In this document: positions 33,106-42,233 of the stretch, piece by piece
Layout: each line of letters begins with the position of its first letter
How positions within the stretch are numbered: position 1 is the stretch's first letter
Source of the DNA: Thermaurantimonas sp046295455
Lineage (GTDB): Bacteria > Bacteroidota > Bacteroidia > Flavobacteriales > Schleiferiaceae
Length of the DNA: 64,000 nt
Assembly (NCBI GenBank): GCA_046295455.1
Contig: JBKBNI010000006.1
Location: forward strand, 1-64,000
Direction of reading: 5' to 3'
The notes under the pieces: generated by a model
What the model saw: the letters and a program-made list of their open reading frames with translations, nothing else
Told to the model about the DNA's origin: nothing
The model's database searches: none
Translations under genes and position numbers: made by a program

Positions 33106-34416
33106 ATGAGTTTTGGAATCAACAATGTTATTTTTCTGGCTGCATTGATTACAGCTATATACTTTTTTTCGAAAAGCGTAAAAAAGATTCGGAGAAATAT
33201 TGCACTCGGCAAAGCTGCCGACCGAACCGATCAACCTTCCGAACGTTGGAAAACCATGGCCATGGTAGCCCTCGGCCAGAGCAAAATGGTTCTCAATCCG
33301 GTAGCAGGATTTTTTCATATTGTAATTTATGCGGGCTTTTTGCTCATCAATATTGAAGTATTGGAAATAATTATCGACGGATTGCTGGGTACTCATAGGG
33401 TGTTTGCTGCGCCACTCGGCAGATTATATGAATTGGCTATTAACTTTTTCGAAATTCTTGCTGTGGCTGTTATTGTGGCTTGTGTGGTGTTTCTATGGAG
33501 AAGAAATGTAATGAATATCAGTCGCTTTCGTAAGCCTGAAATGAATGGCTGGCCATTTAAAGATGCAAATAATATACTCATCATAGAAATTGTGCTCATG
33601 ATTGCCTTGCTGATGATTGGTGCTGCAGAGGCCAATATGGAAAATGCGCCAGCAGGTCCTTTTGTGGTGTCTTCCTTTTTGGCACCAATTTTAGCGGGCT
33701 TGTCCCAGGAAGGGCTTCATATTGCAGAGCGGATTGCATGGTGGGCACATATATTGGGTATTCTTGCATTTTTGAATTACCTTCCATTTTCGAAGCATTT
33801 TCACATCATTCTTGCATTTCCCAATACCTGGTATGCCAAATTAGGCTTTAAAGGGAAGTTTCCTGTAAATGAGCGTGTTAAGAAGGAAGTAGAACTTATG
33901 CTTGATCCAAATGCAAATCCATACACAGCCGAGTCTGCCGACAGTGAGCAGGTAGAGAGATTTGGCGCCAAAGATATTCCCGATTTAAAATGGGTCAATA
34001 TTCTCAACGCCTATGCCTGCACCGAATGTGGAAGATGTACCGCGGAGTGCCCGGCCAATCTCACCGGAAAAAAGCTCTCCCCTCGAAAAATCATGATGGA
34101 CGTTCGGGATCGGGCTGATGAGGTAGGCAAAATAATCGATGTCAACGGCGGAAAGTTTGTCGATGATGGCAAAAGTTTGCTCGACGATTACATTACCAGA
34201 GAAGAAATTTGGGCCTGTACCAGTTGCAATGCGTGTGTCGAAGCTTGCCCGGTATTGATCGATCCGCTTGACATCATCATGCAGCTAAGACAATATGTCG
34301 TCATGGAAGAATCAAAAGCACCTCAAAGTATCAATATGATGATGACAAATGTGGAAAACAATGGTGCGCCCTGGCAGTTCTCCCAAGCAGACAGAGCCAA
34401 CTGGATTTATCAATAG
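33106..34416 (+). CDS. Membrane-bound 4Fe-4S oxidoreductase (HdrC/DsrMK-like with NarI-like membrane part)
   Basis: A 436-residue protein. Residues 1-250 contain about five to six membrane helices with His residues suitable for haem (GFFHIVIY, WWAHILGILAF, KHFHIILAFP), like the cytochrome b subunit family NarI/DsrM. The C-terminal part carries two 4Fe-4S motifs, CTECGRCTAECP and CTSCNACVEACP. The layout suggests electrons pass between a quinone pool and a soluble partner. That partner is likely the CCG-domain protein at 35473, the equivalent of HdrB/HdrD. The electron donor and acceptor are unknown. Two other genes lie between the two halves. Confidence 0.83.
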   Translation: MSFGINNVIFLAALITAIYFFSKSVKKIRRNIALGKAADRTDQPSERWKTMAMVALGQSKMVLNPVAGFFHIVIYAGFLLINIEVLEIIIDGLLGTHRVFAAPLGRLYELAINFFEILAVAVIVACVVFLWRRNVMNISRFRKPEMNGWPFKDANNILIIEIVLMIALLMIGAAEANMENAPAGPFVVSSFLAPILAGLSQEGLHIAERIAWWAHILGILAFLNYLPFSKHFHIILAFPNTWYAKLGFKGKFPVNERVKKEVELMLDPNANPYTAESADSEQVERFGAKDIPDLKWVNILNAYACTECGRCTAECPANLTGKKLSPRKIMMDVRDRADEVGKIIDVNGGKFVDDGKSLLDDYITREEIWACTSCNACVEACPVLIDPLDIIMQLRQYVVMEESKAPQSINMMMTNVENNGAPWQFSQADRANWIYQ

Positions 34417-34441
34417 TCCCCCCTTTAAAAACCTAAAGAAT

Positions 34442-34873
34442 ATGAATCAAAAAATCAATCTCCCACTTCAGGATGCAGTGGAAAACGGAAAGAAAATAAG
34501 CCCCCAGCTGCCACCGGGAATAAAAAATTTTCTTATCGATATTGACGGAACCATTTGCGAAGACATTCCAAACGAAGAACCCTGGCGAATGATTGATGCC
34601 GAACTGTACCCTGACGCATTGAAAATTTGTAATCAATGGTTTGATCAAGGGCACATCATTACATTCTTTACATCCCGGACGGAGGCACACCGGGAAGTGA
34701 CAGAGGCTTGGCTCAATAAACATGGATTCAAATACCACGGTATCCTCTTCGGAAAACCAAGGGGAGGAAACTACCACTGGATCGACAATCACATTGTACG
34801 CGCTACCCGCTATAAAGGAAAATTTACGGATTTGGTTGAACGAAATCTTACCATAGAAGTTTTTGAAGAGTGA
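34442..34873 (+). CDS. HAD-superfamily phosphatase-like protein
   Basis: A 143-residue protein with HAD motif I D-x-D-G-T (FLIDIDGTICEDIP), motif II Thr/Ser in FFTSRTEAHREVTEAW, and a terminal Asp motif (WIDNHIVRATRY). It is a small cap-less HAD, possibly acting on phosphosugars or nucleotides; the substrate is unknown. Longer N-termini would overlap the Fe-S gene by 68 bp. ATG 34442 (MNQKINLPLQD) starts after that gene's stop and is used. It overlaps the next gene by GTGA. A related protein lies at 46994. Confidence 0.78.
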   Translation: MNQKINLPLQDAVENGKKISPQLPPGIKNFLIDIDGTICEDIPNEEPWRMIDAELYPDALKICNQWFDQGHIITFFTSRTEAHREVTEAWLNKHGFKYHGILFGKPRGGNYHWIDNHIVRATRYKGKFTDLVERNLTIEVFEE

Positions 34874-35460
34874 ACGCATCGAAGCTGACAGTATTGTTAT
34901 ATATTCTATCTATCCTGGCGATATCATCAGCCTGTAGAAATGAAACAGAAGTGATCATCCCGGTGCATAGAGCTACACATCAATTCTTTAAAGATTTTAA
35001 GGACTTTAAAAAGTGTATATCTGAATCAGGCGACACATTCGTCGCAAAACACTTGGCAGATACATTTTATTTACAAGGAGAAGCAGTAAGTAATCAAGTG
35101 CCTGTTTATCAGGTTGTAAACCATCAGTTAACACTTTCTGATATCCAGGTGACCATCGAATTTGAAGCCTGTGCCAAATATGACTCATCCAATCTGATAC
35201 GCACCTACGACGAATTTGTGATGCGAATTATGCATCGGGGAATTTCAAACGAACTGGTCCTCAAGGAGTTGCCTAGGGAAATCGTTTGTAAGCGAAATTG
35301 TCAGTACAAAGACACCATCACACTGCTCGGGGAGACACACTCGGCCGTATTGACCATGCGAAGCCCTCAGATTCCGGCTACGTACTATTTGTTGGAAAAT
35401 GAAGGAAAGTTCATCGGCTTCAAATGCTCTGATGGCCGTCAATATAAATGGATAGATTAA
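34870..35460 (+). CDS. Predicted lipoprotein of unknown function
   Basis: A 196-residue protein starting with GTG that overlaps the preceding stop (GTGA). The signal peptide has lipobox AISSAC, so Cys22 is likely lipidated. The mature part has four further cysteines (KKCISES, FEACAKY, IVCKRNCQY) plus one near the C-terminus (FKCSDGR), which may form disulfides. The pattern is beta-rich. I do not recognise a family. It sits between two Fe-S oxidoreductase genes; a structural link to that complex is possible but unsupported beyond position. Confidence 0.72.
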   Translation: MNASKLTVLLYILSILAISSACRNETEVIIPVHRATHQFFKDFKDFKKCISESGDTFVAKHLADTFYLQGEAVSNQVPVYQVVNHQLTLSDIQVTIEFEACAKYDSSNLIRTYDEFVMRIMHRGISNELVLKELPREIVCKRNCQYKDTITLLGETHSAVLTMRSPQIPATYYLLENEGKFIGFKCSDGRQYKWID

Positions 35461-35472
35461 TCAACAGTAACT

Positions 35473-36252
35473 ATGGCATCTGGTATTAAGACAATGGCCG
35501 AATGGGCAGCTGAAGGACAAAGTCCTGAGATTGTTTTTTGGGTTGGGTGCGCAGGCTCATTTGACGACCGTGCCAAACGCATTACCCGAAGTCTGGCTTC
35601 TATTTTACAAAAAGCAGGAATCACCTTTGGAATACTTGGTACCGAAGAGAGTTGTACCGGTGACCCTGCAAAACGAGCCGGCAACGAATTTTTATTTCAG
35701 ATGATGGCAATGCAGAACATTCAGGTGCTCAATGGATATGAAGTCAAAAAGATCGTGACTGCATGTCCTCACTGCTTCAATACCCTTAAAAATGAATACC
35801 CAGAGCTTGGTGGTACCTATGAGGTAGTACACCATACACAGCTAATCAACGATCTGCTGAAAAGCAATAAACTCAAAATACAAGGCGGAGCCTTCAAAGG
35901 CAAAAAGATAACCTATCACGATCCATGCTATCTGGGCCGTGCAAATGGTGAATATGAGGCACCAAGAGAAGTCATCAGAGCACTGGATGCCGACCTTGCT
36001 GAGATGAAACGCAGCCGTGCCAAAGGATTGTGCTGTGGAGCAGGGGGGGCACAGATGTTTAAAGAGCCTGAAAGAGGAAATAAGGACATCAATATCGAAC
36101 GCACGGAAGAAGCCCTTGCTACAGGAAGCGAAATCATTGCAGCCGCATGCCCCTTTTGCAATACTATGATGACCGACGGAGTCAAAAACAAAGAAAAAGA
36201 AGGTTCGGTCAAAGTATATGACATTGCCGAGCTTGTGAATTCTAACCTGTGA
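35473..36252 (+). CDS. CCG-domain (Fe-S) oxidoreductase subunit, HdrB-like
   Basis: A 259-residue soluble protein with cysteine-rich CCG domains. The first is GCAGSFDDRAKR..CTGDPAKRAGN..CPHCFNTLKNEYP, and the second is HDPCYLGR..RSRAKGLCCGAGG..AACPFCNTMM. Such domains bind unusual non-cubane [4Fe-4S] clusters in HdrB, or other clusters in glycolate oxidase GlcF and LutA. With the membrane protein at 33106 it makes a two-component heterodisulfide-reductase-like module. The natural disulfide or quinone substrate is not known. The gene starts 12 bp after the lipoprotein gene. Confidence 0.87.
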   Translation: MASGIKTMAEWAAEGQSPEIVFWVGCAGSFDDRAKRITRSLASILQKAGITFGILGTEESCTGDPAKRAGNEFLFQMMAMQNIQVLNGYEVKKIVTACPHCFNTLKNEYPELGGTYEVVHHTQLINDLLKSNKLKIQGGAFKGKKITYHDPCYLGRANGEYEAPREVIRALDADLAEMKRSRAKGLCCGAGGAQMFKEPERGNKDINIERTEEALATGSEIIAAACPFCNTMMTDGVKNKEKEGSVKVYDIAELVNSNL

Positions 36253-36288
36253 TCAATAGTCATCATTGGTTGGTGCATTCATGGATTG

Positions 36289-37179
36289 CTACCTCCCGGC
36301 TATGCGGAGAATGCTGTCAGGATAGTCCGTTATTATGCCATGTACGCCCGATTTTATGAGCTGTGCAGCTGTCTCTATATCATTGACCGTCCATGGAACG
36401 ATCTTTACCCCCCTCGACTTAAAAAATTTTATCGAGGACACAGTTACAAGGCTGTAATGCGGGCTCAGAATGTAAGGTGTTAAGCCAAGTTGAGAATATT
36501 TTTCAGTCATATTTTCATCCTCATCCACCAAAAGAGCCAGCCGAAGGTGTGGATGAGCGAGGTGCAGATATTGCAGGGTGGGCAGATGAAAACTTTGAAT
36601 CACCGACCTCTCCACAATACCATGTCTGTAAATGACACCTGCCACAAGGTCAGAAAAAGCTTTGTGGTCGGGATGAAAAATGCCCTCCCACTCATCGCGT
36701 GCTTTGATTTCAATGTTGTATTGTATGGATTTATGTAGTTTTTTGACTAATTTTTCAACTGTATCGATGACCTGAGACAGGGTGGGTTTGTAATATTCCA
36801 TCTGCCTTTGTAATGGAAATCTTGGGTGCGGAAAGGTGCCACAGCGTGTATTTTGAATTTGTGCGTAGGTAAATTCGTAAATATTATATGCTTCCTGAGT
36901 GCTTTCATAGATGCGGTTCCCATTGGGATCGAGACAGATTTCGTAATGAAAAAACGGCTCATGCGATAGTACTACCTGAAGATCTTTGGAGATCACGACA
37001 TCCATTTCAAGTACGTCCACACCCATTTTTACGGCTTCGATCATGCCATGTACTGAATTTTCTGGCCAATAGCCCCGGCATCCACGGTGCCCGTGAATTT
37101 CAACTGTAGGTTTGGTACAGGATCCGGTGATGATCAATACCTGCACAAGTAGTGCGATGCCGATTTGATAAGGGCTCAT
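36289..37179 (-). CDS. Glycerophosphodiester phosphodiesterase, lipoprotein
   Basis: A 296-residue GDPD-family enzyme that hydrolyses glycerophosphodiesters to glycerol-3-phosphate and an alcohol. Active-site HGHRGCRGYWPENS has the two catalytic His and the R/E metal residues, with EMDVVISKDLQVVLSHE as the second metal motif. YNIEIK and the late VPWTVN are also typical. The signal peptide ends in lipobox IITGSC, so it faces the periplasm or outer membrane. It is convergent with the Fe-S gene, whose stop is 36 bp away, and appears monocistronic. Confidence 0.92.
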   Translation of the reverse strand: MSPYQIGIALLVQVLIITGSCTKPTVEIHGHRGCRGYWPENSVHGMIEAVKMGVDVLEMDVVISKDLQVVLSHEPFFHYEICLDPNGNRIYESTQEAYNIYEFTYAQIQNTRCGTFPHPRFPLQRQMEYYKPTLSQVIDTVEKLVKKLHKSIQYNIEIKARDEWEGIFHPDHKAFSDLVAGVIYRHGIVERSVIQSFHLPTLQYLHLAHPHLRLALLVDEDENMTEKYSQLGLTPYILSPHYSLVTVSSIKFFKSRGVKIVPWTVNDIETAAQLIKSGVHGIITDYPDSILRIAGR

Positions 37180-37490
37180 GAATAAAAGTTGGATTGCGTT
37201 ACAAAATTCACATCGATTCTGTCACTTTGTGCCAAAGGCATGCCAATGTTGTGATGTTTAATCCTGAAAATAATCTGGAAAGTGATGTAGCAATTTTGGA
37301 ATAGCAAGTTCGTTTCCGGTATCTTTCCCTCCAAAAAAGCATTTCTCCACTTTTACACCACACTAAAACCAGAGCAAAACTACTGTAGTGAGCAAGCGGT
37401 CAAAAGGCAACCTTTGGTGAATATCCAATCCGAAGCGACGGGTACACCCTTCTTGAATGCATTGGCCGATTAAACACTAAAAAAAAGAAT
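37180..37490. other. Intergenic region between GDPD and dienoyl-CoA reductase genes
   Basis: The 311-bp gap contains no open frame of note, no clear hairpin terminator and no exact -7 box on either strand. It must include the GDPD promoter, on the minus strand, and the end of the reductase transcript. Composition is unremarkable. Confidence 0.5.
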
Positions 37491-38366
37491 TTATTTCCTG
37501 AATTTAGCAAGCTCATCCCACATTTCGGGGGTTAGAGCTTCGAGAAAATTCATTTCTCCGGCACCTTGCAGCCATTCTCCCCCGTCAATTACAACGACTT
37601 CTCCGTTGATGTACGAAGCAAAATCACTGACGAGAAAGGCAGCCAGATTGGCAAGCTCCTGGTGCTCACCGGCACGACGCAGAGGTATTTCGTTGATGAC
37701 ATTTAGCCGCTTGTCCAATCCTCCGGGAAATAATCTCTCCCATGCCCCCTTAGTGGGAAACGGACCGGGAGCAATAGCCACCTGACGAATGCCATATTTT
37801 GCCCATTCTACTGCAAGGCTTCTTGTGAGAGCAAGTACTCCTGCCTTCGAAATAGCTGAAGGAACTACATACCCGCTTCCGGTAAAGGCGTAGGTAGTTG
37901 TGATGTTGAGCATCACGCCACCTTGGGCGGAGTCAATCCAATGCTTTCCGACGGCAAGGGTGGTATTTTTAGTTCCTTTGAGCACTATGTCAATCACAAC
38001 ATCAAAAGCCTTCGATGTAAGCCGCTCAGTAGGCGAAATGAAATTGCCTGCGGCATTATTGACCAACACGTGAATGGCTCCAAACTGATTTGTGATATCC
38101 TTCGTGAGCGACTCCACACGTTCAAAATCGCGAACGTCACACATCATAGGAACAACTCTACCTTCATAACTGTTTGAATTGATTTCCTTAGCGGCCTCTT
38201 CAAGCACTTCCTGACGTCGGCTTGAGATTACAACAGTAGCACCAAGCTCAGCAAAATACCGGGTCATAGATTTTCCCAAGCCTGTGCCTCCACCCGTTAC
38301 CCAAAATACCTTTCCATTAAAAATTCCCGGTGGCATCAGTGAACCGATATTTGCTTTTGAATTCAT
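37491..38366 (-). CDS. 2,4-dienoyl-CoA reductase, SDR family
   Basis: A 291-residue short-chain dehydrogenase. The NADP-binding loop is TGGGTGLGKSM, with NNAAGNFISPTERL following. The catalytic YxxxK Tyr is replaced by Ser (VVPSAISKAG). This replacement, the GPFPTKGAW stretch and RRAGEHQELANLAAFLVSD are shared with animal mitochondrial 2,4-dienoyl-CoA reductase (DECR1), which clears double bonds of unsaturated fatty acids during beta-oxidation. It differs from the flavoprotein FadH of E. coli. The C-terminal extension (NFLEALTPEMWDELAKFR) also follows DECR. It stands alone, divergent from the oligopeptidase gene. Confidence 0.88.
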   Translation of the reverse strand: MNSKANIGSLMPPGIFNGKVFWVTGGGTGLGKSMTRYFAELGATVVISSRRQEVLEEAAKEINSNSYEGRVVPMMCDVRDFERVESLTKDITNQFGAIHVLVNNAAGNFISPTERLTSKAFDVVIDIVLKGTKNTTLAVGKHWIDSAQGGVMLNITTTYAFTGSGYVVPSAISKAGVLALTRSLAVEWAKYGIRQVAIAPGPFPTKGAWERLFPGGLDKRLNVINEIPLRRAGEHQELANLAAFLVSDFASYINGEVVVIDGGEWLQGAGEMNFLEALTPEMWDELAKFRK

Positions 38367-38412
38367 GTGAGTAGTCGGAATTTTGATTTAATCTTGTGCG
38401 CAAATAACGTTT

Positions 38413-40530
38413 ATGAAGCAATATTGGTCGAAATTAATTTTACTAACAGTACTTTTTTCTTGCAAACAAAACTCAACTCATATGAACATACAGCCGCCTG
38501 TAGCCGAGAAGATTCCAAAGCTGCTGGAGGTCCATGGCGACCGACGCGTGGACTACTACTATTGGCTCAATGAAAGAGAAAATCCAAAGGTGATCGAATA
38601 CCTTACTGCAGAAAATGCTTACACGGATGCAGTCTTTAGTCAACTTAAACCATTGAAAGATAAGATTTTCAACGAGCTGAAATCACGTATAAAAGAAGAT
38701 GAAAGTTCAGTTCCCTATGAGCGCAACGGATACTACTATTACTACCGGTATGAGTCCGGGAAAGAATATCCCATCTACTGCCGAAAAAGGGGCAGTCTCG
38801 AATCAGAAGAAGAAGTCATGCTAGACCAGAATGAATTAGCCGAAGGCAAAAAATTTCATAGCATAGGAGGTCTTGCTGTGAGCTTTGACAACAGGCTGCT
38901 CGCTTTTTCTGAAGATACTGTGGGCAGACGTCAATACATGATTCGGTTTAAAAATCTTGAATCAGGAGAGTTTCTGTCTCAGACCATTGCTAATACAACG
39001 GGTCAGGCAGTATGGGCAAAAGACAATAAAACCGTATTTTATACCATCAAAGATGCAGCTTTGAGGTCATATAAAGTTATCAAGTTTGACCTGGAAACAG
39101 CTCGATCTTCTGAAATATATCACGAGAAAGATGAAAAATTCAGTTGCTACGTATTTCCGTCGGCTTCAAAGAAATATATCATCATCGGCAGCAGTAGCAC
39201 CTTAACTTCGGAAATCCGATATTTGCCTGCAGACAAACCTGCGGACGAGTTTGTCGTCTTTCACCCACGGGAGGAGGGGATAAGATATTCAGTCGCTGAC
39301 GTAGGAAATACCTGGCTTATCAAAACTAATGCAAGTAAAGCTGATAATTACAAAATCATGATCTGCGACGATGGCCAAACCTCGCGCAATCAATGGAGAG
39401 AACTATTGCCCCATAGAAATGAGGTGCTAATTCAGGATTTCGTACCATTCCAAAAGTATCTTATTGTTGAAGAAAAATATGACGGACAGACTCATCTGAC
39501 CGTGTATGATTACAACGGGCGCAAGCTGAATGAGGTCTCTATGCCCGAACCCACATATTCTCTTAATTTGGGAATAAATGAAAATCAACACTCCGATTGG
39601 GTTCGGTTTGAGTACCAAAGCATGGTGACGCCCCCATCCACCAGAGAATACAATTTAATAACAGGTGAGACCAAAGTTTTAAAAACCAAAGAAGTACCCG
39701 GATACAAGAGTGAAGAGTACGAGAGCCGATACATCTATGCCAGAGCGCCAGATGGTGAAGAGGTTCCAATCTCAGTCGTGTTTAAAAAAACAACCCGATT
39801 GGATGGTTCAGCACCCTGCGTGCTCTACGGGTATGGGAGCTATGGCTACAGTCTTGAGGCTACATTCAGCACATCGCGGGTCAGCTTGCTCGACAGAGGA
39901 TTTGTGTATGCCATTGCTCACGTACGTGGCGGACAGGAAAGGGGTAGATGGTGGTATGAGGACGGAAAATTTTTGAAGAAAAAGAATACGTTTACCGATT
40001 TTATTGCCTGTGCAGAATACCTGATAGATGAAAAATATGCTGATCCCAAACGAATATTTGCCTGGGGTGGGTCAGCAGGAGGATTGCTAATGGGTGCAGT
40101 AGCTAATATGAGACCCGATCTGTGGGCGGGAATTATTTCGGAAGTTCCGTTTGTAGATGTACTGACGACGATGCTCGATGAGTCGCTTCCCCTCACGGTA
40201 GGGGAGTTTGAAGAATGGGGAAATCCAAAAGATCCGCAATATTATTATTACATGAAAAGTTACTCACCTTACGACAATATCGAAAAAAAGGCGTATCCTC
40301 CTATGCTCGTTACAACCGGATTGCATGACTCACAAGTACAATATTGGGAGCCGGCTAAATATGTGGCTAAACTCAGAGCCACGAAGACTGATCAAAATCC
40401 TCTGCTGCTCTACACCAACATGGATGCAGGTCATGGTGGTGCTTCGGGCAGATTTTCCTATCTGGAGGAAGTAGCATTAAAGTATGTGTTTCTGCTTGAT
40501 ATGGCCCAGATGGCACTACAAGAAATCTAA
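38413..40530 (+). CDS. Oligopeptidase B-like prolyl oligopeptidase (S9A), predicted lipoprotein
   Basis: A 705-residue serine peptidase with an N-terminal beta-propeller and C-terminal alpha/beta hydrolase domain. The triad is Ser554 (GGSAGG), Asp639 (GLHDSQV) and His674 (DAGHGG). YYYWLNERENP and HVRGGQERGRWWYE are hallmarks of the PtrB group, which cleaves after basic residues in short peptides. The N-terminus (KLILLTVLFSCKQN) looks like a lipoprotein signal, though Phe at -2 is not ideal. If so, the enzyme is periplasmic or outer-membrane, unlike cytoplasmic E. coli PtrB. A terminator follows. Confidence 0.92.
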   Translation: MKQYWSKLILLTVLFSCKQNSTHMNIQPPVAEKIPKLLEVHGDRRVDYYYWLNERENPKVIEYLTAENAYTDAVFSQLKPLKDKIFNELKSRIKEDESSVPYERNGYYYYYRYESGKEYPIYCRKRGSLESEEEVMLDQNELAEGKKFHSIGGLAVSFDNRLLAFSEDTVGRRQYMIRFKNLESGEFLSQTIANTTGQAVWAKDNKTVFYTIKDAALRSYKVIKFDLETARSSEIYHEKDEKFSCYVFPSASKKYIIIGSSSTLTSEIRYLPADKPADEFVVFHPREEGIRYSVADVGNTWLIKTNASKADNYKIMICDDGQTSRNQWRELLPHRNEVLIQDFVPFQKYLIVEEKYDGQTHLTVYDYNGRKLNEVSMPEPTYSLNLGINENQHSDWVRFEYQSMVTPPSTREYNLITGETKVLKTKEVPGYKSEEYESRYIYARAPDGEEVPISVVFKKTTRLDGSAPCVLYGYGSYGYSLEATFSTSRVSLLDRGFVYAIAHVRGGQERGRWWYEDGKFLKKKNTFTDFIACAEYLIDEKYADPKRIFAWGGSAGGLLMGAVANMRPDLWAGIISEVPFVDVLTTMLDESLPLTVGEFEEWGNPKDPQYYYYMKSYSPYDNIEKKAYPPMLVTTGLHDSQVQYWEPAKYVAKLRATKTDQNPLLLYTNMDAGHGGASGRFSYLEEVALKYVFLLDMAQMALQEI

Positions 40531-40536
40531 AAAATA

Positions 40537-40563
40537 AAACCCCGACATCCCGTCGGGGTTTTG
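40537..40563 (+). terminator. Rho-independent terminator after the oligopeptidase gene
   Basis: AAACCCCGAC (40537-40546) pairs with GTCGGGGTTT (40552-40561) over a 5-nt loop, ending in T residues. Confidence 0.85.
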
Positions 40564-40674
40564 TGGCAAAAGCCAAAACTATGAAAACTCTACTCCGTCG
40601 AAAGTTAGACAATGAGCATGCCAACCAGATTTTAAAAATCAACAATTTGAAAAACAGTGATTTAAAAAAATAAA

Positions 40675-41274
40675 ATGACTAAATTCAGTTCAATATTTGG
40701 AAAAAAATTCCCCAAGTTGGAAAAGATTTGGTTCAGTGCTCTCTTTTTTACTGTTTCATTTCCAATCCTGGCTCAGTTTGAGGAAGTAAAACAAATGGCA
40801 GATGCATACTATCAGTCACAATCTGATAAGTATGATCGAAAGCTGTATAATCTCGCCAGTCGAGATCATGGAAAAATTAAAGAGTCTGATCCTGTCCATA
40901 TGTTTGAAATGCAACTGATACGAAAAGATAAAAATCCTGAAACGGGAAGGAAGACCAAAGCTTACCTGACCATTTACGGCTATCAGGATGCGGAAGAGTG
41001 CAGAGCAGCTACAGACTTTTGGTTTAAGCGATTCATTGGCAATGGCAGCATCCGTCCAAACCGAAAATCTAAAATTCAATACACCGAGTCGTACTATTAT
41101 ATTATGGTGAATCAGACATACCTACTCATAGTGGATATACCCTGTATGGATTGGGAGATTGAAGAATGGAATATGTTGAAGAAATCCTTGCTCCACATTT
41201 TTGAAGAGAAAAATTCAAAAGCAATCGAAATAGACTGTAAGGGCCAGGTACTCTGGTCACTGAATTCCTATTAA
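40675..41274 (+). CDS. Exported protein of unknown function
   Basis: A 199-residue protein with a long N-terminal region and a hydrophobic signal ending in FPILAQ, so it is probably exported. The mature part is mixed alpha/beta (ADAYYQSQSDKYDRKLYN..AYLTIYGYQDAEECRAATDFWFKRFIGN..) with no recognised domain. It starts ~112 bp after a terminator and ends 8 bp before sbtA in the same direction, so it may be transcribed with the bicarbonate transporter genes. Whether it contributes to transport is unknown. Confidence 0.72.
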   Translation: MTKFSSIFGKKFPKLEKIWFSALFFTVSFPILAQFEEVKQMADAYYQSQSDKYDRKLYNLASRDHGKIKESDPVHMFEMQLIRKDKNPETGRKTKAYLTIYGYQDAEECRAATDFWFKRFIGNGSIRPNRKSKIQYTESYYYIMVNQTYLLIVDIPCMDWEIEEWNMLKKSLLHIFEEKNSKAIEIDCKGQVLWSLNSY

Positions 41275-41282
41275 TCAAATTC

Positions 41283-42233
41283 ATGAATACCGATCAGCTT
41301 CTCAATCCAGTCATTCTATTCTTTTTTCTTGGTGTTTTGGCATATTTTGTAAAGAGTGATTTCCAGCTTCCTCAGCCTATCACTAGGTTTATATCCTATT
41401 ATTTACTGATGAGCATCGGCTTAAAGGGTGGATATGAACTTCATTCCAATCCGATTACCATCCACTTGCTGGTCATTTTGCTGGCGTGTATTGCCGGATC
41501 ATTGATGATTGGATGGTATGTCTTTCACTATTTTAAAAAGCATCTTGGTATTGCCAATGCGGCTGGCCTTGCAGCTACTTATGGTTCAGTATCTGCAGTA
41601 ACGTTTATTACGGCAGTGTCTTTTCTCGAACAGCAACGGTCAGATTATGGAGGATACATGGTCGCTGCACTTGCATTGATGGAGTTTCCGGCGATCATTC
41701 AGGGTATATATTATGTCCGTAAGAATCATCCAGATCAGCAGTTGGGATTCAGACAATTGGTATTTGAAACACTCACACACGGATCTGTTTTCATCTTACT
41801 TGGATCAGTATTGATTGGCGCAATTTCAAATCAAAGTCTCATGAATGAGTTAAAGCCGTTCACTCATGATATTTTCAGGGGGATGCTCTGTTTTTTTCTC
41901 ATGGATTTAGGGATTGTGGCTGGTCACAGAATGAGATTTCTCAATCGACTAAGCAAGCGAATCATTCTCTTTGGATTGTTGTCACCTATATTCCATGCAT
42001 TCTTTTTCATAGGTATGGCATACGTCATTGGTACCTCTCAAGGTGATGCCTTCATGATGTCGATACTTGGAGCCGGGGCATCCTATATCGCCGTACCGGC
42101 TGCCTTTCGTTCGGCGGTACCTGAGGCTGATCCGGGCATCTATGTCCCTCTGGCACTTGGATTGACTTTTCCGATAAACATTTTAATCGGTATTCCCTTT
42201 TATTATTCTATCATTCAGTTGGTATGGAATTGA
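41283..42233 (+). CDS. sbtA: Sodium-dependent bicarbonate transporter (SbtA family)
   Basis: A 316-residue inner-membrane protein with about ten helices, formerly DUF897. Features are LLNPVILFFFLGVLAYFVKSD at the N-terminus, YLLMSIGLKGG, and the duplicated half with ATYGSVSAVTFITA and ILGAGASYIAVPAAFR. Each half carries a substrate-site serine-rich loop of the SbtA fold. The family imports bicarbonate with Na+ in cyanobacteria and occurs in some heterotrophs, where bicarbonate may feed carboxylases. Pairing with a PII-like gene directly downstream strengthens the call. No carbonic anhydrase gene is nearby. Confidence 0.88.
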   Translation: MNTDQLLNPVILFFFLGVLAYFVKSDFQLPQPITRFISYYLLMSIGLKGGYELHSNPITIHLLVILLACIAGSLMIGWYVFHYFKKHLGIANAAGLAATYGSVSAVTFITAVSFLEQQRSDYGGYMVAALALMEFPAIIQGIYYVRKNHPDQQLGFRQLVFETLTHGSVFILLGSVLIGAISNQSLMNELKPFTHDIFRGMLCFFLMDLGIVAGHRMRFLNRLSKRIILFGLLSPIFHAFFFIGMAYVIGTSQGDAFMMSILGAGASYIAVPAAFRSAVPEADPGIYVPLALGLTFPINILIGIPFYYSIIQLVWN

